In this document: positions 15,725 through 21,964 of the stretch, piece after piece
Numbering within the stretch: the stretch's first letter is position 1
How the letters are laid out: each line of letters starts with the position of its first letter
Assembly: GCA_963923455.1 (NCBI GenBank)
Contig: CAWULT010000078.1
Coordinates: 1 to 21,964 of the forward strand
Direction: 5' to 3'
DNA: 21,964 nt
DNA from: CAWULT01 sp963923455
GTDB lineage: Bacteria > Acidobacteriota > Vicinamibacteria > Vicinamibacterales > UBA2999
Made by a program: the position numbers and the translations under genes
Notes under the pieces: model-generated
Told to the model about the DNA's origin: nothing
Databases searched by the model: none
What the model saw: the letters and a program-made list of their open reading frames with translations, nothing else

Positions 15725-17143
15725 TCAGCGACCCACCCAACGCGTCAGCTCTCCCAGCGTCACCACGCGGTTGTCGGCCGGGTAGTGCACGGGCACGATC
15801 CGCTGCACGTCCAGCTTCAAGCGTGCGATGTTGTCGGCCAGACTCAGCGTGTACGGGCTGGGCGGGCTCGGCGGCTTGGCGTTGGCCGCCTGCGGATTGT
15901 AGCCATCGGCTTCGAGGAGCACCTTCTCCTTCGGGAGGTAGGCGACGATCATGCCGTCGTGGTGAAGGAAGTTCTGCAGGTGGTGCAGCTCGAGCACGTG
16001 CGTGCCGTCGGTGAGGACCTTCTTCGTGCCCATGCCCTCGACCTTGGGCCTGCGACCCGAGGTCTGTGCCACGTCGGGGCTGAGCGTGTGCGGCATCGCC
16101 AGCAGCTTCTCGAGATACGCCTTGTTCGATTGATGGGTGAGGATGGTCGCTCCTTCGGCGACGAACGCGCGCAACCCGCCGGCATGGTCGAAGTGGCTGT
16201 GCGTGTTGATGACATAGCGAATCGGCTTGTTCGGCATGAGCCGCTTGGCCTCGGCGATGACCGCGAGCGCCCGAGCCTCGTTCTGGCCGGATTCGACGAG
16301 CGCAATGTAATCGGTGAAGTCCACAGCGATGACCGCATAGCCACCGGTGATCAAGTAGACGCCGTCGCCCAGCTTCTCCGATTGCGCGGGCGGGTTGGCC
16401 GGCGCCGCCGCACCGCCCCCAGCCGCCTGCGGGGCCTGCGTGTTCACGGCCCCATTCACCTTCACGTCGGTCACCCGCAGGTCGAAGATCGGGTGCCCGC
16501 CCTGTCGCTGTTCGATGTGCATCGGAAATTGAATGCCGCCGCCCACGTCCTTGTAATCGCTGTAGACGGCCTCGAAGAGCATGTCGCCCATCACCGGATG
16601 GTCGATCCGCGTCTGCACGCGAGCAATCAGGTTACGGCTGTCGAGGAACGCCGTGACCGGCGCCTTGTTGTCGCCGACGAAGCTCACCGTGGTCTGGCCG
16701 GAAGCCCGGCCCGTGGTCAGGGCCCGGGTGGACGCGGCCCGCACGAAGCCGTGCGGCAGCATCACGATCTCCAGCTGCTGCACCCAGGGCGCGCCGGCTG
16801 CGACGACGTTCACTTGCGCCTGCTCGCCGATGATGGGCTGCTGGCCGCCGCCGCGCGGTGGGTTCTCGCCCTGCAGCCGCACGCGATCGACGCGCGAGGT
16901 GGACGCGTCGAAATCGACCGCGCGCGCGTAGCTCTTCTCGATGAACCGCGGCCACGGGGCGTTGGCATTCGGATTCTGACCGAGCGCGAAGTCGAAGCCA
17001 GTGGCCGAGTACTGCACCGTCTTCAGCGTGTCGGCGCCGAGAGCCTTCGACGCGTTGGCCAGGACCGTCTTCGCGTCCTGCGCGGTCGCTGTCCCGATGC
17101 CCACCGACAGCGCCACCAGCATGAGCCCGCATCGTTTCACCAT
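15725..17143 (-). CDS. Exported metallo-beta-lactamase-fold hydrolase with extra N-terminal domain
   Basis: A 472-residue two-part protein. A signal peptide (about 1-21, ending TATAQ) predicts export. Residues 22-230 form a beta-rich region that resembles lipoprotein-carrier-type (LolA-like) domains. This resemblance is tentative. An Ala/Gly/Pro linker (about 236-255) leads to a metallo-beta-lactamase fold with the zinc motif HSHFDH (315-320). Further likely ligands are H394 or H395 in LHHDGMIVAYLP, D413 in LLEADGYNP, and H453 in PVHYP. All elements of a dinuclear zinc site are therefore in place. The fold covers many hydrolases, so no substrate is assigned. The ATG at 17143 has GGAGGG about 3-4 nt upstream. 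The gene is convergent with the serine hydrolase and divergent from the secreted paralogue pair. Confidence 0.87.
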   Translation of the reverse strand: MVKRCGLMLVALSVGIGTATAQDAKTVLANASKALGADTLKTVQYSATGFDFALGQNPNANAPWPRFIEKSYARAVDFDASTSRVDRVRLQGENPPRGGGQQPIIGEQAQVNVVAAGAPWVQQLEIVMLPHGFVRAASTRALTTGRASGQTTVSFVGDNKAPVTAFLDSRNLIARVQTRIDHPVMGDMLFEAVYSDYKDVGGGIQFPMHIEQRQGGHPIFDLRVTDVKVNGAVNTQAPQAAGGGAAAPANPPAQSEKLGDGVYLITGGYAVIAVDFTDYIALVESGQNEARALAVIAEAKRLMPNKPIRYVINTHSHFDHAGGLRAFVAEGATILTHQSNKAYLEKLLAMPHTLSPDVAQTSGRRPKVEGMGTKKVLTDGTHVLELHHLQNFLHHDGMIVAYLPKEKVLLEADGYNPQAANAKPPSPPSPYTLSLADNIARLKLDVQRIVPVHYPADNRVVTLGELTRWVGR

Positions 17144-17173
17144 GATCCCTCCATGACCGCAGTCGACCGCGGC

Positions 17174-17179
17174 ATTCTA
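17174..17179 (-). promoter_or_regulatory. Candidate -10 box for the metallo-hydrolase gene
   Basis: TAGAAT on the minus strand (17174-17179) matches five of six -10 positions and would start transcription near 17167, about 24 nt before the ATG at 17143. No good -35 box is seen at 16-18 bp. It lies in the same divergent spacer as the plus-strand promoter at 17237-17265. Confidence 0.3.
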
Positions 17180-17236
17180 CCGTGCGGCACGCGCAGGCCC
17201 ATCGCGACAGTCGTCCGGCCCGGTTGCGGCCGGTCG

Positions 17237-17265
17237 TGGTCAAACGGCGGTGCGTTTGGTACGAT
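17237..17265 (+). promoter_or_regulatory. Extended -10 promoter for the secreted paralogue pair
   Basis: A -35-like TGGTCA (17237-17242) and a -10 TACGAT (17260-17265) are separated by 17 bp, and a TG at 17257-17258 makes an extended -10 (TGG-TACGAT). Transcription would begin near 17272, leaving about 49 nt before the GTG at 17321. The in-frame ATG at 17264 overlaps the -10 box and so would not be in the mRNA, which supports the later start. Confidence 0.5.
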
Positions 17266-17320
17266 GCGGCGCCATGTGGACCGCAGCGGACACCGTTCGC
17301 GCCGCTTCGCCGAGGGCCGT

Positions 17321-18112
17321 GTGACCGCGGCGCGTGCGCTCGGATGCCTTGCGGCCTTCCTGCTGACGGCGTCGTCCCTTGTCGCACAGGAGTCGGCTGG
17401 ACGATTCACTGCGTCACGCACGCGGGACGGCCAGCCCAATCTGCAAGGCGTGTGGCAGGTGCTCAATACCGCCGCGTGGGACATCCTGGACCACTCCGAA
17501 CAACGGTTCCCCGGCTTCCCGGCGCGATTCTCGGTTCCGGCAGGCCTCGGCGTCGTCGAAGGCAACGAGCTGCCGTACCAGCCGTGGGCCAAGGCCAGGC
17601 GCGAGGAGAACTTCCGCAACCGGCAGGATGCCGATCCCGAAGCACGGTGCTACATGCCCGGCGTGCCGCGCATCACCTACATGCCCTATCCGTTCCAGAT
17701 CCTGCAGTACGCCGATCGGGTGGTCATCCTCTACGAGCACCTCCACGTGACACGCGAGATCTTCACGGACGGCAGCCCGCATTCGACGCTCGTCACCGAA
17801 TTCTGGATGGGAGATTCGCGGGGCCGATGGGAGGGCGACTCGCTCGTCGTCGACGTCACGAAGTTCACGGGCGACACGTGGTTCGACCGCGCCGGTAACT
17901 TCCACAGCAACGCGCTACACGTCGTCGAGCGCTACACGCCCACGGGACCGGACCACCTGCTGTACGAAGCCACCATCGACGATCCCACGGTGTTCACGCG
18001 GCCGTGGAAAATGTCCATGCCCCTCTATCGCCGGAAGGACGCCGGCGCGCAGATCCTCGAGAACGAGTGCTACGCGCTGGCACGCGATCCCGCGCGGGCG
18101 GAGGCCAAATGA
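17321..18112 (+). CDS. Exported protein of unknown function, GDSRGRWEG family (paralogue 1)
   Basis: A 263-residue protein that I recognise as one of the many uncharacterised exported proteins common in Acidobacteriota. No function is known to me. A signal peptide is clear (ARALGCLAAFLLTASSLVAQ, residues 4-23). Family blocks are TRDGQPNLQGVWQ (34-46), LPYQPWAKARREEN (84-97), GDSRGRWEGDSLVVDVT (164-180), FDRAGNFHSNALHVVERY (188-205) and DDPTVFTRPWK (220-230). Only C110 and C250 remain as cysteines after signal cleavage; both align with cysteines in the next gene and may form a disulfide. The GTG at 17321 has GAGG 5 nt upstream. An earlier ATG at 17264 would disrupt the signal peptide and overlaps the promoter. 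The stop overlaps the next start as ATGA. Confidence 0.82.
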   Translation: MTAARALGCLAAFLLTASSLVAQESAGRFTASRTRDGQPNLQGVWQVLNTAAWDILDHSEQRFPGFPARFSVPAGLGVVEGNELPYQPWAKARREENFRNRQDADPEARCYMPGVPRITYMPYPFQILQYADRVVILYEHLHVTREIFTDGSPHSTLVTEFWMGDSRGRWEGDSLVVDVTKFTGDTWFDRAGNFHSNALHVVERYTPTGPDHLLYEATIDDPTVFTRPWKMSMPLYRRKDAGAQILENECYALARDPARAEAK

Positions 18113-18987
18113 GTCGAACGCTCGGCACCCTGGCCCTCGTGGCGATAACGGCTGTCGTCAGCCAGGCCGTGCCTGGAGCCCAGACGGCTCGTCCCACAGC
18201 GCCCTGCCCGGAAGACCCGGCGCGGTTCCATCCGTGCGCGCTCGCGCGCGCCCGCACCTTCGCGCCCCCGAGAACCCGCGATGGCGTGCCCGATCTGCAG
18301 GGATTCTGGCGCGGTCAGCCGTCTGGCACCGAGAATCTGGAAGCACACCCGATGACCGGCGACGACGACGGCGGGCCGAGCCTCGTCGTCGATCCGCCGG
18401 ACGGGAAGATTCCCTATCAGCCGTGGGCAGCCGGACTGCCCGCCCGTCACCGTGCGGCGTATGTCGAGCCGAACGTGGCCTGCTTCCCCTCGGGCGCACC
18501 CCGCTCTCTGTACGTGCCGACGCAGATCGAGATCCTGCAGGGGGACGGGCACGTCCTCATCCTGCTCGAGCGGGCACACACCTACCGCTTCATTCCCACC
18601 GATGGGCGTCCGCATGCGCCCCGAGGTGTCCAGTTGTGGCAGGGCGATTCCCGAGGTCGCTGGGAAGGCACGACGCTCGTGGTGGACGTCACCAACCACA
18701 ACGGCCGCACCTGGTTCGACCAGGCCGCCAACTTCCACACCGACCTGACGCGGATGACCGAGCGGTTCACGCTCATCGACGCCAACACCATCCACTACCA
18801 GGTGACCGTCGACGACCCCAGCGTCTACACCCGGCCGTGGACCATCGCCTTCCCCCTGCGTCGGAACACCCAACGCGGCTTCCGCCTGCTCGAGGAAGCG
18901 TGTCACGAGGGCGAGCGCAACACGGATCCGCTCATCGAGCTCGGCTACAAGATCTATCCGGGCATGAGTGGCAACCGGCTGAAGTAG
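18109..18987 (+). CDS. Exported protein of unknown function, GDSRGRWEG family (paralogue 2)
   Basis: A 292-residue paralogue of the preceding protein, also of unknown function. A signal peptide (about 1-24, ending VPGAQ) is followed by a segment with two extra cysteines, C33 and C43, not found in paralogue 1. The shared blocks are TRDGVPDLQGFWR (56-68), IPYQPWAAG (101-109), GDSRGRWEGTTLVVDVTN (179-196), FDQAANFHTDL (203-213) and DDPSVYTRPW (235-244). The shared cysteines are C125 and C265. The start ATG overlaps the previous stop (ATGA), and GGAGG at 18100-18104 lies 4 nt upstream, so translation is coupled and the products are probably made in similar amounts. The gene ends in the convergent gap with the ankyrin gene, next to an 18-bp palindrome. 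Confidence 0.82.
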   Translation: MSRTLGTLALVAITAVVSQAVPGAQTARPTAPCPEDPARFHPCALARARTFAPPRTRDGVPDLQGFWRGQPSGTENLEAHPMTGDDDGGPSLVVDPPDGKIPYQPWAAGLPARHRAAYVEPNVACFPSGAPRSLYVPTQIEILQGDGHVLILLERAHTYRFIPTDGRPHAPRGVQLWQGDSRGRWEGTTLVVDVTNHNGRTWFDQAANFHTDLTRMTERFTLIDANTIHYQVTVDDPSVYTRPWTIAFPLRRNTQRGFRLLEEACHEGERNTDPLIELGYKIYPGMSGNRLK

Positions 18988-19004
18988 CGCCGTAGAAACA
19001 TTCG

Positions 19005-19022
19005 CTCGCCGTCGACGGCGAG
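19005..19022. terminator. Perfect 18-bp palindrome between convergent genes
   Basis: CTCGCCGTCGACGGCGAG at 19005-19022 is a perfect inverted repeat: 7-bp arms around TCGA. It sits in the 80-bp gap between the stops of paralogue 2 and the ankyrin gene, the expected place for a bidirectional terminator. There is no long T-tract; only a TTT occurs downstream on the minus strand. A protein-binding site is an alternative. Confidence 0.5.
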
Positions 19023-19067
19023 TTGGTCACGACACCTGTCACGCGTCCGTAACGCCCGCGTCAGGCG

Positions 19068-20855
19068 TCAGTCACACGCGTCGGTGATGCAGATCGACTC
19101 CAGCGTGCGTCCCACGGGCGGCACCGGCAGGCCGCGCTCGGTCAGCAGCTTGCGGATCAGCAGTCCGGTTTCCGGGTGGGGAATCGCCGACTGCACGCCC
19201 ACGCGCACCAGGCCGTCGGCATAGTCCACCGGCTCCCACGTGTGCACGGCCAGCTTGCCGCCGCGGTTGTCGGTGTTGCCGTAGTCCCGCACGTTGAGCT
19301 TCGCGCCGCGGTCCACGAGGATCTGCACCACGTCGGGACGGCCCTTGTGCGCCGCGCCGTGCAGCGCCACGCGCCCGGTGTCGGCCTGCGCGTTCGGGTC
19401 GAGGCCGAGGTCGAGCAGCATCTTGACGGCCTCGAACGTGTCCTTGGGCGACCACTCGTAGGTGATGCCCTCCACCCAGCCGATGCCGGCCGCCACCTGC
19501 AGCGCCGTGACGCCGAGCGTCGTCGCGATCTTCGGGTCCGCGCCGCGCGCGAGCAGCAGCTTCATCAGCGCGATGTCGCCCGACTGCGACGCGCGCAGGA
19601 AGGCCGTGGCGCCCTCCTCGTCGAGCCACTGGTTGGTGAAGACCGTGCGCGTCTCGGTGCTGTCCTTCACGCGGGCGTTGACGTTGGCGCCCTTGTCGAG
19701 CAGCAGCGTGATGAACGCCAGGTGATCCATGTCGCCCTTGCGGACCGGGTAGTCCCCCGACTCGATGTTGCGGTTGTCGGTGGCCAGGTACAACGGCACC
19801 CATCCGCCTTTGTTCGGCAGGTTCGGGTCGGCGCCGTGGTCGAGCAGGTACTGGCCGAGCGAGTAGTACCGGTTCTGCGTGGCGACGAGCAGCGGGCTCC
19901 ACCCGTAGCCGGTCGTCTGGTTGATGTCGGCGCCCGCGGCCAGCAGCACCTTGACCGACTCGAGGTCGTTGGCGCGCACCGCGTAGACGAGCGGGGTCAA
20001 CTGGCCGCCGTCGGCCACGTCGCCGCGGCCGCGGCGCGCGAAGCCCACCGCCGCGGCGGCATCGTCACTGGCGAAGTCGCCGTCGGCACCGCCCGCTCCG
20101 CGGCCACGACCGCCACGACCGCCGCGACCACCGGCCGCGCCAGCCGCACCGGCGCCGCCGCCGCGCTGCAGCGCGCCCAGTTCGCCCAGGCTCGGCGACG
20201 CCTCGCGCGCGGCCAGCGCCGCGCCCTGCGCCGCCACGGCCTTGCGCGGGTCGTTGGCCTTGCCGAGCGCCGGGCCGCGCCCGCGCGGCGCCGGGTTCGA
20301 GCGCGCCTTGATGTCCGCGCCGCGATCGATCAGGAGCTTGACGGCCGGCGCGTGCGCCTCGTCGGCGGCCCACATCAGCGGCGTCGTGCCGCGCTGGGTT
20401 TCACGCGCGTTGACGTCGGCGCCCTTGTCGATCAGCACCCGCATCGCCTCGACGTTGCCCGTGCGCGACGCCACCATCAGCGGCGTGCGCCCGAGCGGCA
20501 GCTTCTCGTTCGGATCGGCGCCCGCCTCGAGCAGCGACGCCAGGACGGCGGCGTCGCCGTTGACGCTGGCCAGCCACATCGGCGTCGAGCCAGCCCGGTT
20601 GGCGGCCTTCGGGTTCGCGCCCGCGCGCAGCAGCGCCGTCACGAGCTCGCGGTCGCCGCGGTAGACGGCCCAGTGGAGCGCCGTGGCGCCGTCACCCTGC
20701 GGCGCGTTGACGTCGGCCTTCTGCGCGATGAGCGCGCGGACGGCGGCAACGTCGCCCCGCATGGCGGCGTCGGCCACGAGGGCCGGCGCGGCGCCGAGGT
20801 TGGCCCACAGCAGCAACGACAGGGCGCCTGCGCCCGCCAGGTGCTTCATCGACAT
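19068..20855 (-). CDS. Exported ankyrin-repeat protein with Gly/Arg-rich insert
   Basis: A 595-residue protein with a signal peptide (about 1-23, ALSLLLWANLGAAPA) and about eleven ankyrin repeats, so it probably acts in the periplasm or outside the cell as a binding scaffold. Five repeats fill about 27-185, with canonical GxTPLMxA and LLxxGADxN patterns. Residues 186-284 break the array with a low-complexity segment holding GGRGGRGGRGRG (242-253). Six further, more irregular repeats fill about 285-524, with insertions near 362-376 and 455-470. The C-terminus ends in CITDACD with two cysteines. The ATG at 20855 overlaps the DUF1552 stop as TGATG, and GGAG lies 8 nt upstream, so the two genes are translationally coupled. 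Ligand and partner are unknown, but coupling suggests work with the DUF1552 protein. Confidence 0.9.
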   Translation of the reverse strand: MSMKHLAGAGALSLLLWANLGAAPALVADAAMRGDVAAVRALIAQKADVNAPQGDGATALHWAVYRGDRELVTALLRAGANPKAANRAGSTPMWLASVNGDAAVLASLLEAGADPNEKLPLGRTPLMVASRTGNVEAMRVLIDKGADVNARETQRGTTPLMWAADEAHAPAVKLLIDRGADIKARSNPAPRGRGPALGKANDPRKAVAAQGAALAAREASPSLGELGALQRGGGAGAAGAAGGRGGRGGRGRGAGGADGDFASDDAAAAVGFARRGRGDVADGGQLTPLVYAVRANDLESVKVLLAAGADINQTTGYGWSPLLVATQNRYYSLGQYLLDHGADPNLPNKGGWVPLYLATDNRNIESGDYPVRKGDMDHLAFITLLLDKGANVNARVKDSTETRTVFTNQWLDEEGATAFLRASQSGDIALMKLLLARGADPKIATTLGVTALQVAAGIGWVEGITYEWSPKDTFEAVKMLLDLGLDPNAQADTGRVALHGAAHKGRPDVVQILVDRGAKLNVRDYGNTDNRGGKLAVHTWEPVDYADGLVRVGVQSAIPHPETGLLIRKLLTERGLPVPPVGRTLESICITDACD

Positions 20856-21964
20856 CAGAGGTTCTCCAGCCGGCCGGTGCTGTCGCCGATCTCGGACTGC
20901 TCGATCCCGAACTTGTCGAGCACGCTGAGCAGCAGGTTCCCCGTCGGCACGGTCTTGGTCGGATAGGCGAGGTGCCGCCCGCCCTTCAACTTGCCGTTGA
21001 GCCCGCCCACCAGCACGTGCGGCACGTCGTAGTGGACGTGCTGGTTCGAGTTGCCCATGTTGCTGCCGTAGAGCACCAGCGAGTGATCGAGGAGCGTCCC
21101 GTCGCCGTCCTCCGTCTTCGCGAGGCGGTTCACCAGGTGCGCCAGCATCTTCACGTGGTACTGGTTGATCTTCGACAGCGACGCAATCTGCCGCGGATCC
21201 TCGCCGTGGTGCGACACGCCGTGGAAGCCCGAGGTCGGCGCCTCGCTTTCGGGGTAGGTGCGTCCCGTCAGGTCGCGCGCGAAGAGCAGCGTCCCGACGC
21301 GCGTGATGTCGGCCTGGAAGGCCAGCGCCAGCAGGTCGAACTGCAGCTTGATGTGCTCGTCGAAGGACTGCGGCACACCCACCGGCACGTCCATCTCGGG
21401 CGGCGCCACGGTCGACGCCTTCATCGCAATCTGCAGGCGGCGTTCGATCTCGCGGACGTTCTGCGTGTAGTCGTCGAGCCGCGCCCGGTCGGCCGTGCTG
21501 ACGTCGGCCTTCAGGCGGGAGAGGCTGCCGGTCAGCGAGTCGAGGATGCTGCGGTCGCGACGGCGGCGCGCCGCACGCTGCTCCACGGTGCTGCCGTCAC
21601 CGAACATGCGCTCGAACACCACCTGCGGGTTGAGCTCCATCGGCAGCGGCGTCGACGGCGTCGACCACGAGATGGTGTTGGTGTAGGTGCAGCTGTAGCC
21701 CTCGCCGCAGTTGCTCGAGCTGGCGCCGGGGTCCTCGACCGCCAGCTGCAGCGACGGCAGCAGGTTCTCGCCGCCGATGCGCTGCGCGATGATCTGGTCG
21801 ATCGTCGTGCCGGCGTAGACGTCGGCGCCCGTCGTCTTCTTCGGCTTGTTGGCGCACAGGAACGCCGCCGCCACCCAGTGGTCGGCGCCGGTCACGCCGG
21901 GCGGCGGCTCGGCCGACCGCGAGTGCAGCCCGCTCAGGATCACGGTGCGGTCGCGGAACGGCTC
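20855..21964 (-). CDS. DUF1552 family protein, partial (5' end beyond the window)
   Basis: The C-terminal 369 residues of a DUF1552 protein; the frame is still open at the right edge, so the N-terminus (in this family usually an export signal and a short lead-in) is missing. Recognisable family blocks are VILSGL, CTYTNTISWSTPSTPLP, the basic helix around EQRAARRRRDRSILD, YTQNVREIERRLQ, FHGVSHHGEDP, INQYHVKMLAHLVNRL, and LVLYGSNMGNSNQHVHYDVPHVLVGG. The histidines in SHHGE and NQHVHYD could bind metal, but no activity has been established to my knowledge. In Acidobacteriota and Planctomycetes such genes commonly follow a DUF1592/cytochrome-like gene, which would lie beyond this window. The stop overlaps the ankyrin start (TGATG). 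Confidence 0.92.
   Translation of the reverse strand, partial: EPFRDRTVILSGLHSRSAEPPPGVTGADHWVAAAFLCANKPKKTTGADVYAGTTIDQIIAQRIGGENLLPSLQLAVEDPGASSSNCGEGYSCTYTNTISWSTPSTPLPMELNPQVVFERMFGDGSTVEQRAARRRRDRSILDSLTGSLSRLKADVSTADRARLDDYTQNVREIERRLQIAMKASTVAPPEMDVPVGVPQSFDEHIKLQFDLLALAFQADITRVGTLLFARDLTGRTYPESEAPTSGFHGVSHHGEDPRQIASLSKINQYHVKMLAHLVNRLAKTEDGDGTLLDHSLVLYGSNMGNSNQHVHYDVPHVLVGGLNGKLKGGRHLAYPTKTVPTGNLLLSVLDKFGIEQSEIGDSTGRLENL

Noticed and set aside
14385..17143. Two adjacent beta-lactamase-fold genes as an antibiotic resistance island
   Set aside because: One is a serine-type fold with esterase-like motifs and the other a generic metallo-hydrolase. They are on opposite strands with no mobile element, and both families are dominated by non-resistance enzymes.
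17264..17320. ATG at 17264 as the start of secreted paralogue 1
   Set aside because: It overlaps the predicted -10 box and would put a long charged stretch before the signal peptide; the GTG at 17321 has a good Shine-Dalgarno sequence and begins the signal peptide directly.

Overview
The window is about 22 kb of very GC-rich, gene-dense bacterial chromosome with no gene-free stretch above 300 bases; the longest spacer is the 177-bp divergent gap at 17144-17320. The gene content suggests an Acidobacteriota member, probably class Vicinamibacteria. The clues are a Ser/Thr kinase joined through one membrane helix to a TolB/PD40 propeller, a tandem pair of secreted proteins with the GDSRGRWEG motif, a DUF1552-ankyrin operon, and several GTG/TTG starts. 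This placement is inference from gene families; there is no rRNA here. The first 12 bases match the end of the Nextera/Tn5 mosaic-end adapter, so the window probably begins at a contig edge with an untrimmed adapter.

Left part (1-2883). A minus-strand pair encodes a membrane family-2 glycosyltransferase and a small VOC-fold protein. It is driven by a near-consensus sigma-70 promoter facing away from larB (nickel-pincer cofactor synthesis, plus strand).

Core housekeeping block (2952-11526). mutS2, dnaG and rpoD follow closely on the plus strand, a macromolecular-synthesis-type operon headed by mutS2, with no rpsU in between. Then come a tRNA-Ile(CAU) gene, a coiled-coil zinc-ribbon protein, and an RNase HI gene that overlaps its stop codon. 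Next are the convergent pgeF and, only 17 bp away and divergent, acpS. Together these supply genome maintenance, replication priming, the primary sigma factor, RNA-DNA hybrid removal, cell-wall precursor clean-up and ACP activation.

Envelope and accessory block (11589-21964). A transmembrane Ser/Thr kinase-propeller has a promoter that implies a nearly leaderless mRNA with a TTG start. An exported serine beta-lactamase-fold hydrolase follows. Convergent to it is an exported metallo-beta-lactamase-fold protein with an extra N-terminal domain. This gene is divergent from two overlapping genes for paralogous exported proteins of unknown function. After a perfect 18-bp palindrome in the convergent gap, a minus-strand operon runs in from beyond the right edge: a DUF1552 protein (5' part off the window) coupled by a TGATG overlap to an exported ankyrin-repeat protein with a Gly/Arg-rich insert. 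There are no transposases, phage genes, CRISPR arrays or toxin-antitoxin pairs. The least understood parts are the tandem secreted pair and the DUF1552-ankyrin operon.
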